64,000 bases of DNA from a bacterium (GTDB lineage Bacteria; Bdellovibrionota_C; UBA2361; SZUA-149; JAQTWB01), in contig JAQTWB010000005.1 of assembly GCA_028689495.1 (NCBI GenBank), positions 1-64,000 of the forward strand, written 5' to 3'. Every line of letters starts with the position of its first letter. Within the stretch, counting starts at the first letter, position 1. The notes below the pieces were generated by a model. That model was not told the DNA's origin, did no database searches, and worked only from the letters and a program-made list of their open reading frames with translations. Position numbers and translations under genes: made by a program. Positions 42,666 through 50,768 of this stretch are shown here, one piece after another.

Positions 42666-42748
42666 AAGCCTCTGCGGCGCGATGCGTCACAGGGGCTTTT
42701 TTTATAGCGGCTTTTTTATAGCGGTCTTTTTATAGCGGCTTTTTTATT
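42666..42748. terminator. Bidirectional terminator with T-rich tandem repeat
   Basis: AGCCTCTG and CAGGGGCT (42667-42697, one G-T pair) form a stem after the M23 gene. Then about four copies of a 14-15 base unit, TTTTTTATAGCGG, follow between 42695 and 42748. Copies differ mainly in the number of Ts. It separates two convergent genes. Confidence 0.7.
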
Positions 42749-43194
42749 TACCTATCTTCGTATTTTTTTAAAAAATGCTCCAGGTCGGTCAGAGGAAGTG
42801 TTTTCGAGACAAGTAGATGATCGATTTTTTTGCTCACGTCCGACAACTGCTGTTCAGTATAGATTGGCAGCTGGCAGGTAACCCAGCCTTCGTCGTCTAG
42901 ACGATTAAGAAACTGCTCTATTCCCTTAAGACTGAAGTCCGTATTGTCGGGCCGGCTAATCACCCATTTTAATTCGTCTATGCGGGCGCGATGTTTTTGG
43001 GGGTTCTTGGCCGCCAATATGCGCTCCTCGAGAACTTCAATTGTTCTGATTTGACAGGGTTGTTCAAGGTGCGGAGCGAATGCGGTATTGTGGTACCATA
43101 AATCATACAAAACCCATTTTTCAGCACCGCGTGGCGCATTCAGACTTACCATTGTTGCCAGTTTTTTTATCAATTGCTCTTTATATTTTCTCAT
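42748..43194 (-). CDS. Hypothetical protein, 148 aa
   Basis: Not recognised. Soluble, no signal peptide, with an aromatic stretch WVLYDLWYHNTAFAPHLEQP (about residues 27-46) and helical C-terminal half ending HFLKKYEDR. A conserved-looking GWVTCQLPIYT (about 105) might form a binding site, but I cannot assign it. The ATG start at 43194 has GGGAG about six bases upstream. Convergent with the M23 gene. Confidence 0.65.
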   Translation of the reverse strand: MRKYKEQLIKKLATMVSLNAPRGAEKWVLYDLWYHNTAFAPHLEQPCQIRTIEVLEERILAAKNPQKHRARIDELKWVISRPDNTDFSLKGIEQFLNRLDDEGWVTCQLPIYTEQQLSDVSKKIDHLLVSKTLPLTDLEHFLKKYEDR

Positions 43195-43441
43195 TTCGTT
43201 CTCCCGGGTGATTTGGCTGGAAAACGGTAGTTACGTCCTTAAGTGCAATGACTTAACCGATATCTAGTCAAATCACCGGTGGATTACGAAAATTTAGAGA
43301 AAACAAAACCTCAGTGTTAACCTTTTGCCACTTACTGTTTCCTTGGTGTTATTCAAGAAAACAGCAGTGGGACTCGGGTGGAATTGCCATCCGAGTTTAA
43401 ATCTACCGCAGAGTAAAAATAAAAGAGCAGGTGCTGAAATT

Positions 43442-44194
43442 CTAGTCCTGGAGTTTCCAGTAAATAATTTTACTTTCCAGCCAGCAGATAGCTCCAAAAA
43501 GACCAAGGCTGCCAAGTGACATCAATACAATAACTGCGAACATCAGAGGTGTTTGTAGATAATACGAGGCGGTGTTTATTAGGTATCCGGCTCCCATTGA
43601 TGATCCTGTGAATTCCCCAACGATCGCTCCAACTATTGAGAGAGAACTTGCTACTTTCATGGATGTGAAAAATTGCGGAAGGGATAATGGAATGGAGATT
43701 TTCAGCAGTAGTGTCCTGCGGGAGATGGCAAGAGAGGAAAGGTAGTCTCTGGTGCTGCGGTCGATATCAGATAGACCGTTTACCGATCCGACCAAAACGG
43801 GAAAGAACGAGAGCAGGGCGGCGACGGCAATTTTTGAACCACAACCACTGCCGAACCAGAGTACCAGTAGTGGGGCAACGGCGATCACTGGAACGGCTTT
43901 AAAAGCAATGGCCAGAGGGTAGATGGTGTTTTTCAAGGTGCTGTTAAGGGTCAATAGCAAGGACAGGAGATAGGCACTTGATGCGCCGAGGATGAGTCCG
44001 GCAGTAGCCTCGAATAGTGAAATCGCGCAGTGATAGATAATGGTATTCAGGTTCGAGTATAGCGCAAAGAATATTTCTGTGGGTGCTGATAGCAGCAGGC
44101 CGTTGACGGGAGTCCAAATCAGACAAGCCTGCCAGATTATCAGAATGATAACTATTGCCACTATGGGGGGCAGGATTTTTTTTAATGTAGGCAT
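43442..44194 (-). CDS. ABC transporter permease (nitrate/sulphonate/taurine-like)
   Basis: Six transmembrane segments. The EAA-like coupling loop is seen around LAISRRTLLLKISIPLSLPQ (about residue 165), with the upstream LFEATAGLILGASSAYLLS typical of SsuC/TauC permeases. Overlaps the ATPase gene by 13 bases. Third gene of the transcription unit substrate-binding protein, ATPase, permease. Confidence 0.88.
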   Translation of the reverse strand: MPTLKKILPPIVAIVIILIIWQACLIWTPVNGLLLSAPTEIFFALYSNLNTIIYHCAISLFEATAGLILGASSAYLLSLLLTLNSTLKNTIYPLAIAFKAVPVIAVAPLLVLWFGSGCGSKIAVAALLSFFPVLVGSVNGLSDIDRSTRDYLSSLAISRRTLLLKISIPLSLPQFFTSMKVASSLSIVGAIVGEFTGSSMGAGYLINTASYYLQTPLMFAVIVLMSLGSLGLFGAICWLESKIIYWKLQD

Positions 44195-44949
44195 TTTCGT
44201 ATATCCTGCACTGATTTAAAGAAAGCCAGGCAACTGGTGTCGCGCTCCATATTTTTTATTGGCAGTGCGATTGAATTTTCAGCAATAATTTTTGTGGGTT
44301 TGTTTGACAATACCAGCACTCGGTCAGAAAGTGTCACTGCTTCTGATATGCTGTGTGTCACCATCAGTGCGGTCAAGTTAAGAGATTTGCATATACGCCA
44401 TAGAACCTGCTGGAGGTTTGATCGTGTTACTTCATCAAGGGCCGAGAACGGTTCGTCGAGCAGTAGCACTTCAGGCCCTGATACAAGTGCGCGGGCCAGA
44501 GAAACGCGTTGCTGCATGCCGCCAGAAAGTTGATGGGGGAGAAGGTTTGCATATGCCGCCATGTCGACAAGCTCCAAGGCTTTTAAGGTATTATCGATCA
44601 TATCTCCCTTTGACATTTTAACTAACTCAAGTGGAAAACGAACGTTTTGGAAAACAGTGAGCCACGGCATAAGAGCGGGGTGCTGGGGGACATAACTGAT
44701 TATCGCTTTTCTATTTGAAGTAAGATCCCTTCCGTTGTCCGAATTGTTGTCGAATTTGATTTCTCCTGAATCAGGGGCATCAATGCCGGCAACAATTTTC
44801 AGAATTGTGCTTTTGCCGGCGCCACTTGGGCCGATGAGTGAGACAAATTCTCCGCTTTTAACAGTCAGTGTTATGTCGTAAAAAACTGGCAGTAGCATTT
44901 TTCCAGAGTTGAATGATTTTGACAGTTGTTGAATTTCTATTGTTTTCAT
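44182..44949 (-). CDS. ABC transporter ATPase (nitrate/sulphonate/taurine-like)
   Basis: Nucleotide-binding subunit with GPSGAGKST (Walker A, about residue 40), LSGGMQQRVSLARAL (signature, about 140), VLLLDEPFSALDEV (Walker B) and TALMVTHSISEAV (switch His). It powers uptake with the permease at 43442 and the binding protein at 44946; it overlaps both neighbours. Confidence 0.93.
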   Translation of the reverse strand: MKTIEIQQLSKSFNSGKMLLPVFYDITLTVKSGEFVSLIGPSGAGKSTILKIVAGIDAPDSGEIKFDNNSDNGRDLTSNRKAIISYVPQHPALMPWLTVFQNVRFPLELVKMSKGDMIDNTLKALELVDMAAYANLLPHQLSGGMQQRVSLARALVSGPEVLLLDEPFSALDEVTRSNLQQVLWRICKSLNLTALMVTHSISEAVTLSDRVLVLSNKPTKIIAENSIALPIKNMERDTSCLAFFKSVQDIRKCLH

Positions 44950-45929
44950 CGTTCAACCGCGATCACTTGGTAGAGGGTATCAAGTCTCATTGTGTTTTTT
45001 ATTACTCCCTCAGCCCTTAGTCTTTCATAGGTGCTGTTGAACATTTCTTCATCCATGTGACCTGCCGGGTAAGTAGATGATGAGCTGGTAACAGCATTGT
45101 ATAATGCCAGCCGTTTTTTATTGAGTTCTCGGTCCAAGGAAGGATCTCTTTTGAGGAGGGATGTAATTGCCAGGTCGGGATTTACCAGTGTGGTATCTAT
45201 GCCTCTGTAAGTGGCGCGGAGAAATTGGCGAACAAGATCTTCATCGCGATTAAGAGTAGTTTCACTGACAAAAATTGTATAACCGTGTGTGATAATGCCG
45301 CTGCTTTCAGGGTTGATGACGTTAATTTTTACCCCTTTTGCCGGAAGGTCAAGGCCGGCTGTGGTGCGGAAAGCCCACTGAGCATCGATTCCGCCTGTCA
45401 CCAGTTGGTTGTAGTCAAATCCGACATCAACCTCAGTAACGTTAATTCTGTTTTTGTGGATGAAGGAGCGAATCACATCTGTTGAGATATGCCCATAAAA
45501 CATGCCGACCTTCTTGCCCTCGAGTTGTTTAATTGAAGTAATACCTGATTCGGCAAGGGTAATCAGGCAGGGGAAGTTTGAAGCGCGATGTAGTATGGAA
45601 ACTGCTTTTATGGGTACCCCATTGTCTCGTGCGACAATTAGTGTGTCGGGTCCGCCGAGGATGCCAATTGTATCGGCGCCACTGGCAATCATTTTTACCG
45701 GGTTGAGCTCTCGCGAACCAGGAAGGAACTCGACATTGAGTCCCTCTTCTTCGTAGTAGCCATTATCCAGAGCCACGTAGAGTGGGGTTTGTGCCGCTTC
45801 GATTACCGGGATCGGCAGGCGCACGGTGATTTTACGGGTCGGTTCCGCCTGAGCGAAGAAGGCGATTGTCGGAAGGCTAGCCAATACGCCGATTGCTAGA
45901 ATTGACCTGGCGAATGTTCTGCGGTGCAT
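44946..45929 (-). CDS. Periplasmic substrate-binding protein (NMT1/SsuA-like)
   Basis: Export signal with an RR pair (HRRTFARSIL) and a hydrophobic core, possibly Tat- or Sec-dependent. The mature part reads ITVRLPIPVIEAAQTPLYVAL and LNVEFLPGSRELNPVKMIAS, matching the family that binds sulphonates, nitrate or thiamine precursors; GILGGPDTLIVARDNGVP is the second-lobe element. The start at 45929 has AGGAG upstream; the frame to 46010 includes the divergent promoter space. The ligand is unknown. Its 5' region faces the TrmB-type regulator at 46176. Confidence 0.88.
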   Translation of the reverse strand: MHRRTFARSILAIGVLASLPTIAFFAQAEPTRKITVRLPIPVIEAAQTPLYVALDNGYYEEEGLNVEFLPGSRELNPVKMIASGADTIGILGGPDTLIVARDNGVPIKAVSILHRASNFPCLITLAESGITSIKQLEGKKVGMFYGHISTDVIRSFIHKNRINVTEVDVGFDYNQLVTGGIDAQWAFRTTAGLDLPAKGVKINVINPESSGIITHGYTIFVSETTLNRDEDLVRQFLRATYRGIDTTLVNPDLAITSLLKRDPSLDRELNKKRLALYNAVTSSSSTYPAGHMDEEMFNSTYERLRAEGVIKNTMRLDTLYQVIAVER

Positions 45930-46000
45930 CGTTTTAAGTTCTCCTACATGGATATGTTTGATAGTGGAGTTATGGCGGATTTGCGGTATGCTGTCATATT

Positions 46001-46074
46001 TGTCGACCAAATCGTAATTAATGCATCTAACTCTCTGTAATTATGTGCTAACTATGTTGTCGGAAATGTCGACA
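46001..46074. promoter_or_regulatory. Two GTCGAC-centred palindromes in the divergent promoter
   Basis: TTTGTCGACCAAA-like sequence at 45999-46011 and the perfect palindrome TGTCGACA at 46067-46074 lie between the binding-protein gene and the TrmB-like gene. They are candidate operators for that regulator. Confidence 0.45.
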
Positions 46075-46175
46075 GTGTGCCGTGTGTGCTTCAGTCCGGA
46101 TGTTGCAGGTAAGCCCCTTGTGAGGCTTGAGAGGAATCAGGCGTTTTTTTAACGCCAGTGTAGAAGGATAGGTGG

Positions 46176-46934
46176 ATGAAGATATCTGAGTTGACGAGGC
46201 TCCTGTCAGATCTCGGTCTTAATGAGAATGAGGCCAACACTTATATTGCCGCCCTGCCGCTTGGCCCAACGACAATTATCAGTTTGTCGCGGATGACACA
46301 GATCAAACGAACCACTCTTTATACAGTTTGCGATTCGTTGCAGCAGAAGGGCTTGATACGCATTGAGGAACGTGGCTTCAAGCGGAAGTTTGTCGCTGAA
46401 TCTCCGGAACGGCTGGAGACACTTTTAGAGTCGCGTAAAAACAGCCTTCAGAAAGCTCTTCCAGATCTCAGGTCGCTTTTTCAGCCAACCGGAGGAAGTA
46501 CGCTCATACGTTATCATGAGGGACTTGAAGCGACCAAAGCGCTTTATCTGGATCTGTTGCGGGAGGTCAGGCCCGGTCAAGATTACCTTGTCATTGGTAA
46601 TCAGGAACAGTGGTATGACCTGGACTCTGGATTTTTCCGGCGTTTTATCGAAAAGCGCTCTCGTCTCAATTTTAAAATACGATGTTTGTTTACCGATACC
46701 GAAACTGCACGAGAGCACATCAGACAGCAAAGGCAGAATGCGCAGGAGATACGACTTTTACCTTCCAGAACGACTATTTCAACAAATCTTGTGATTGTTC
46801 CCCATCAGGTGTTGATGCATCAGTTAACACCTCCAGTCATGGCCATGGTAATTCAGAATAAGAGTATGATCCAGATGCATCGCGAGCTCTTTGAAGTGAT
46901 GTGGCAGGAAGCGGGGAACAATTTAATAGAGTAA
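46176..46934 (+). CDS. TrmB-family transcriptional regulator 1
   Basis: N-terminal winged helix typical of TrmB: LLSDLGLNENEANTYIAALP, then TQIKRTTLYTVCDSLQQKGL (recognition helix region, residues about 40-60) and a coiled region. The C-terminal half (about 110-250) is a PLD-like/TrmB ligand-binding fold, with LTPPVMAMVIQNKSMIQM near the end. TrmB proteins sense sugars or other small molecules. It is divergent from the first ABC operon and 36 bases upstream of the sucrose operon's last gene in the opposite orientation. Start after AGGTGG. Confidence 0.88.
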   Translation: MKISELTRLLSDLGLNENEANTYIAALPLGPTTIISLSRMTQIKRTTLYTVCDSLQQKGLIRIEERGFKRKFVAESPERLETLLESRKNSLQKALPDLRSLFQPTGGSTLIRYHEGLEATKALYLDLLREVRPGQDYLVIGNQEQWYDLDSGFFRRFIEKRSRLNFKIRCLFTDTETAREHIRQQRQNAQEIRLLPSRTTISTNLVIVPHQVLMHQLTPPVMAMVIQNKSMIQMHRELFEVMWQEAGNNLIE

Positions 46935-46969
46935 CGCACGTCGAATTTGGGAATTTGTATGGCGTTTTG

Positions 46970-48928
46970 TTATATCCGATCGGTCAGCCAGTAAAAGTGC
47001 AGCGGTGGAATCACCAGTTGATCGCCAAAGGAGGCAGGCGCGGAATTGCTGCAGAGATCTCTTAATGAACCACTGCGGAACATGCCGCGATTACCGAGGC
47101 GAGTAAGGTTCATGTGTTGTGGCGACGAGTCGAAATTGCAGACTACGAGTATATGAGACGAGGACTGTTCAGGTTGACTACGCCAGAAGGCGAATAGATG
47201 CGGGTTATAGAGTTCAATAAGATCACGATTGTTGAAGTCGGCGAATTCCGGGATTGTCTTCCTCAGGGCAATTAGGCGTTTGAGTGATTCGAAAATGCGG
47301 TTTTCTACTGTGCCATTCTTCTTTCGCAGTTCAGCTTTATCCCAGTTGATTCGTGGCCTGTGCATCCAGCGGTTATCGTGAGCTTTGCTTTCTTCTTTGA
47401 GGAAGGAGCAGTCATTCAGAGTGCCGATTTCATCACCGTAGTATAGGAGAGGAATGCCGCCAAAGGAGAGGATCAGACTGTGTAGCAATATGATTCTTTT
47501 TATCGCATGGTCGATTGCTCGCTGATCGCCTGTCCCGAGAGCGGTTTCCAAGCCAGCCAGGGACGCCAGAGATCCTGAAATTCGCGCGTCACCGGTTTTC
47601 GGGTTATTACCGAAAGGCAATCCACGGGCATTTGAGCCTTTGAAATTACCAGTGAGGTAGTTGACAAGAAACTTGCGGTGCTCATGAGGGTTGTAGCCAC
47701 AGGCGATAATATCGTTATCATCGAACCCAAGGCCGATATCGTCGTGACAACGGATGTAGTTGAGCCAGGTCGCCCGATCGAGTTTGTCAGGGAGGCTGCG
47801 GATGCCGCAATTTAAAAGCTTTGCATTGTGGGTTGCCACCGCATCCCAGAGTAGCGCCATAAGCGTTGCATTGTAGGCAATTTCACATTCTTTGGCATTC
47901 ACCGCGTCTTCACCGAAGTATTTGATGATTTCAAGTGGTGCGACGATTGCTTCGGCGATAAAAACAACACCTGGTGCGACGACTTGGCAGCAGTCCTTCA
48001 TCAGCTGTAGTATGAGGTGTGCTTCACGTTCGTTTTGGCAGCTGGAACCGATCTTTTTCCAAAGGAATGCTACGGCATCGAGCCGAATAATATCTGCGCC
48101 TTGGTTGGCCCAAAAAAGAATTATATCGATCATTTCAATAAAAACGGACGGGTTGCTGTAGTTCAAGTCCCACTGATAATTATTGAATACTGTCATTACC
48201 CAACGATTCATCTCCCCGTCCCAGGTGAAGTTTCCCGGTGCCGTTTCAGGGAAAATTTCCGGCATGGTTTCTTCGAACATGTCCGGAACATCACGGGTTT
48301 CAAAAGTGTAATAATAATCGCGGAATTTGCTGTCTCCGGCACGAGCTTTTTTGGCCCATTCATGTTCGTTTGACGTGTGGTTGACGACTACATCAAGGGC
48401 CAGCAGCATATCGCGCTTGTGCATGTTGCCGGCAAGTTCTTGAATGTCCTCTAGTGTACCGATGCGTTCGTCGAGATCGCGAAAGTCGCTAACCGCGTAG
48501 CCGCCGTCGCTCGCTCCTTCGGGACATTTCAGCATCGGCATGATGTGAAGCATGTTTATGCCAAGTTCCTGCAAGTAGGGAAGGCCAGCGCGAACACCAT
48601 TCAGATTGCCGGCAAATCCGTCGGCATAAAGGGCCATCCCCACCCATTGTTGATTAAGGAACCAGTTGTGGTCCTTTTCCCGTTCCTTGTCGGTGATTTC
48701 CAATTCTTCTGCTCGGCAAAGATATTGGTTGGCCATGACAGATACGAGTTTGACCATTTGCTCTTTAAAATCGGCCCGCTTTCCGTAGAGCAGATAGAAC
48801 AAGGAGTATATCGCATAAAAATTCGCACCGAGGCGTATGTAGAAATAGCGTAGGTCCTGGCGCCGCACCTCGGGTTTAAGCTCATCAAGTATTTCGTTTA
48901 GCAGCGAGTGGGAAACCTGTTCGTACAT
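46970..48928 (-). CDS. ams: Amylosucrase (GH13)
   Basis: Splits sucrose, transferring glucose to a growing alpha-glucan and releasing fructose. GH13 residues are visible: LALDVVNHTSNEHEW (about residue 180), IIRLDAVAFLWKKIG (nucleophile Asp), VFIAEAIVAP (acid/base Glu) and YIRCHDDIGLGF (conserved HDD). The 652-residue length and N-terminal helical domain fit amylosucrase rather than simple sucrose hydrolases. The fourth gene of the sps-spp-fruK-ams operon, with 66 bases after fruK. A close relative activity (sucrose hydrolase) cannot be excluded. Confidence 0.9.
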   Translation of the reverse strand: MYEQVSHSLLNEILDELKPEVRRQDLRYFYIRLGANFYAIYSLFYLLYGKRADFKEQMVKLVSVMANQYLCRAEELEITDKEREKDHNWFLNQQWVGMALYADGFAGNLNGVRAGLPYLQELGINMLHIMPMLKCPEGASDGGYAVSDFRDLDERIGTLEDIQELAGNMHKRDMLLALDVVVNHTSNEHEWAKKARAGDSKFRDYYYTFETRDVPDMFEETMPEIFPETAPGNFTWDGEMNRWVMTVFNNYQWDLNYSNPSVFIEMIDIILFWANQGADIIRLDAVAFLWKKIGSSCQNEREAHLILQLMKDCCQVVAPGVVFIAEAIVAPLEIIKYFGEDAVNAKECEIAYNATLMALLWDAVATHNAKLLNCGIRSLPDKLDRATWLNYIRCHDDIGLGFDDNDIIACGYNPHEHRKFLVNYLTGNFKGSNARGLPFGNNPKTGDARISGSLASLAGLETALGTGDQRAIDHAIKRIILLHSLILSFGGIPLLYYGDEIGTLNDCSFLKEESKAHDNRWMHRPRINWDKAELRKKNGTVENRIFESLKRLIALRKTIPEFADFNNRDLIELYNPHLFAFWRSQPEQSSSHILVVCNFDSSPQHMNLTRLGNRGMFRSGSLRDLCSNSAPASFGDQLVIPPLHFYWLTDRI

Positions 48929-48994
48929 TTGGTTGTGTTTTTTTGCTGGTCAAAAATTCGAAGCGGCATGTCTGTGAATTAAGTTTGCCACAGC

Positions 48995-49888
48995 TTAACT
49001 TAATATGTCGCGATAAAAATTTGGGTCAGTTGTTGTTGCTCCACGCAGGCCGACGATGCGCGAGGCGAAATTCTGGGCCGCCTGGAGGCAGGACTCAGTA
49101 TCTAAACCTTTAATAATCCCGGCGAGACATATTGAGGCGAAGGCGTCTCCGGCGCCGATAGTATCGACGGCGCTATTCTGGTCGGGCGTAACCGAAAAGA
49201 TTTGCCCCTCGTTATCCAAGGCGATTGCCCCATTTTCGCCAAAGGTGATTATCAGCAGCGCTAAGCTATATTGTTGAACAAACGCTCTGGCGGCATCGAC
49301 ATTCCAGCCTTCATGGCCGGAGAGTAGGGTCCATTCACTGGCGTTTAGTTTAAGATAGTTGGCTCGGTATATAAGATCGTGAATTTGTTCCTTGCTCCAC
49401 CATGGGGCCCGGAGGTTCACATCAAAAAACACCTTGACATCAAGTGCCTCCCGCAGTTTCTCGAAGGTCGAAAGTGAGCAGTTATTCCTCAGGGCCAGGC
49501 TTCCGTGATAAAGGATGGTGTCGTTGCCGGACTCTTTTGCCTGACGGCTGAGGCTCGCCAGGTGTTCGTCCCAAGTGATGAAGTCGTAAGCTACTTCAGA
49601 AACAATATCGTAAGCTGGTTCACCGTCGTTGAGAATGACTGATACCACTCCGGAAGGATGGATCTGGTCTGTCTGAACAGCCGAACTATTCATACCCCAG
49701 TTGGTCATATTTTCTTTAATCTCGTGACCGTTATCGTCGTCTCCAATGCGACTGACAAGAACTGGTTCAAGACCGATCGCCTGAAGGTTCCAGGCAACGT
49801 TGAAGGGAGCACCGCCAAGGACCTTTTGCCCGTCGGGGAAGCAGTCATAAAGAACTTCGCCGAAAATAAAAATTTCAGTTTTGTTCAT
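48995..49888 (-). CDS. fruK: Fructokinase (PfkB/ribokinase family)
   Basis: Phosphorylates fructose released by amylosucrase. N-terminal FIFGEVLYDCFPDG and GGAPFNVAWNL (sugar-binding, about residue 25) and the C-terminal DTIGAGDAFASI (anion hole and catalytic Asp) are the PfkB signatures. The start at 49888 has GGAGACATGCA before ATG and overlaps the end of the upstream spp gene by 14 bases. The gene symbol follows the name used in known sps-spp-fruK-ams operons. Confidence 0.9.
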   Translation of the reverse strand: MNKTEIFIFGEVLYDCFPDGQKVLGGAPFNVAWNLQAIGLEPVLVSRIGDDDNGHEIKENMTNWGMNSSAVQTDQIHPSGVVSVILNDGEPAYDIVSEVAYDFITWDEHLASLSRQAKESGNDTILYHGSLALRNNCSLSTFEKLREALDVKVFFDVNLRAPWWSKEQIHDLIYRANYLKLNASEWTLLSGHEGWNVDAARAFVQQYSLALLIITFGENGAIALDNEGQIFSVTPDQNSAVDTIGAGDAFASICLAGIIKGLDTESCLQAAQNFASRIVGLRGATTTDPNFYRDILS

Positions 49889-50747
49889 TGCATGTCTCCA
49901 GTAGGTAAGCGTTATAGTCCGGGAAAAAGTGTGCAACGCCTTCAATGATACCAGCGGAGTAATTGCCATTCATTCCGAGATATCCTCCGGTTGCCACATA
50001 AAGGGATTGTCCCAGATTTCTCGAGTGGGATAGCCGATGCGCTTCTTCTTTTACGGATGTCGAGGCGTTGGCAACAAGGACAGACGGTAAATGGCTAATC
50101 ATTACGTCTAAGTCGTTTCCACTGTCGCCGGAAAATATTGTTTGCTCGTGGCTGTGGCCAAGCTTGCTAATTAGGTGTTCTACTGCGCGGAGTTTGCTTG
50201 CGGCGATTGGCAATATGTCCAACAGGCCGCGCCTTTTTACCTCATCGATACTGCCGACAACGGTAGCTTCGAACGAGAGCATGTCAAGTGTCTGTTTTAC
50301 TCCCGATACGAGCTGATTCGAATTTTCGCCAATTTGAAAATAATAGCTAAGTTTGAATCGACTCTGTTTTTCCGGTTCTTGCAAGGTTAGGGGTGTTAAG
50401 GCTGTGCAGGAAGTATCTCTGAGCTTTTGGTCCAGTTCCAAAGGAGTTTCAAATGGCCAACATTTCGCCAAAATGTTCGACCACTTTTCATCTTCGAGGA
50501 ACAGGCCCTGCTGTCGGACGAAGATTCTCGTTCCCACGTCACAGACGATGCAGTCCGGCTGCGGCAATTCGAATCTGCTAATTGCCTCGATTGTCAGCGG
50601 AAAGCTGCGCCCGGTCACATAGGCAATGCTGACTTCCGGCAATGTGGAGAGGTGGCGGAAGATTTCCCGCGCCATGGGTGATTCAGCTTCGTGACCATTT
50701 GGGATTAGGGTGCGATCGAGGTCGGTGCAGATAAACAAAGGTTTCAT
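49875..50747 (-). CDS. spp: Sucrose-6-phosphate phosphatase
   Basis: HAD enzyme that removes phosphate from sucrose-6-phosphate. FICTDLDRTLIPNG (motif I, DxD), YVTGRS (motif II) and FSGDSGNDLDVM (motif IV GDxxND) are all intact, so this is probably the active phosphatase. It follows sps by 21 bases and overlaps fruK, in an order that fits synthesis of sucrose as compatible solute. Confidence 0.92.
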   Translation of the reverse strand: MKPLFICTDLDRTLIPNGHEAESPMAREIFRHLSTLPEVSIAYVTGRSFPLTIEAISRFELPQPDCIVCDVGTRIFVRQQGLFLEDEKWSNILAKCWPFETPLELDQKLRDTSCTALTPLTLQEPEKQSRFKLSYYFQIGENSNQLVSGVKQTLDMLSFEATVVGSIDEVKRRGLLDILPIAASKLRAVEHLISKLGHSHEQTIFSGDSGNDLDVMISHLPSVLVANASTSVKEEAHRLSHSRNLGQSLYVATGGYLGMNGNYSAGIIEGVAHFFPDYNAYLLETCNEQN

Positions 50748-50768
50748 GCGGCAGCTCAGGACAATATA

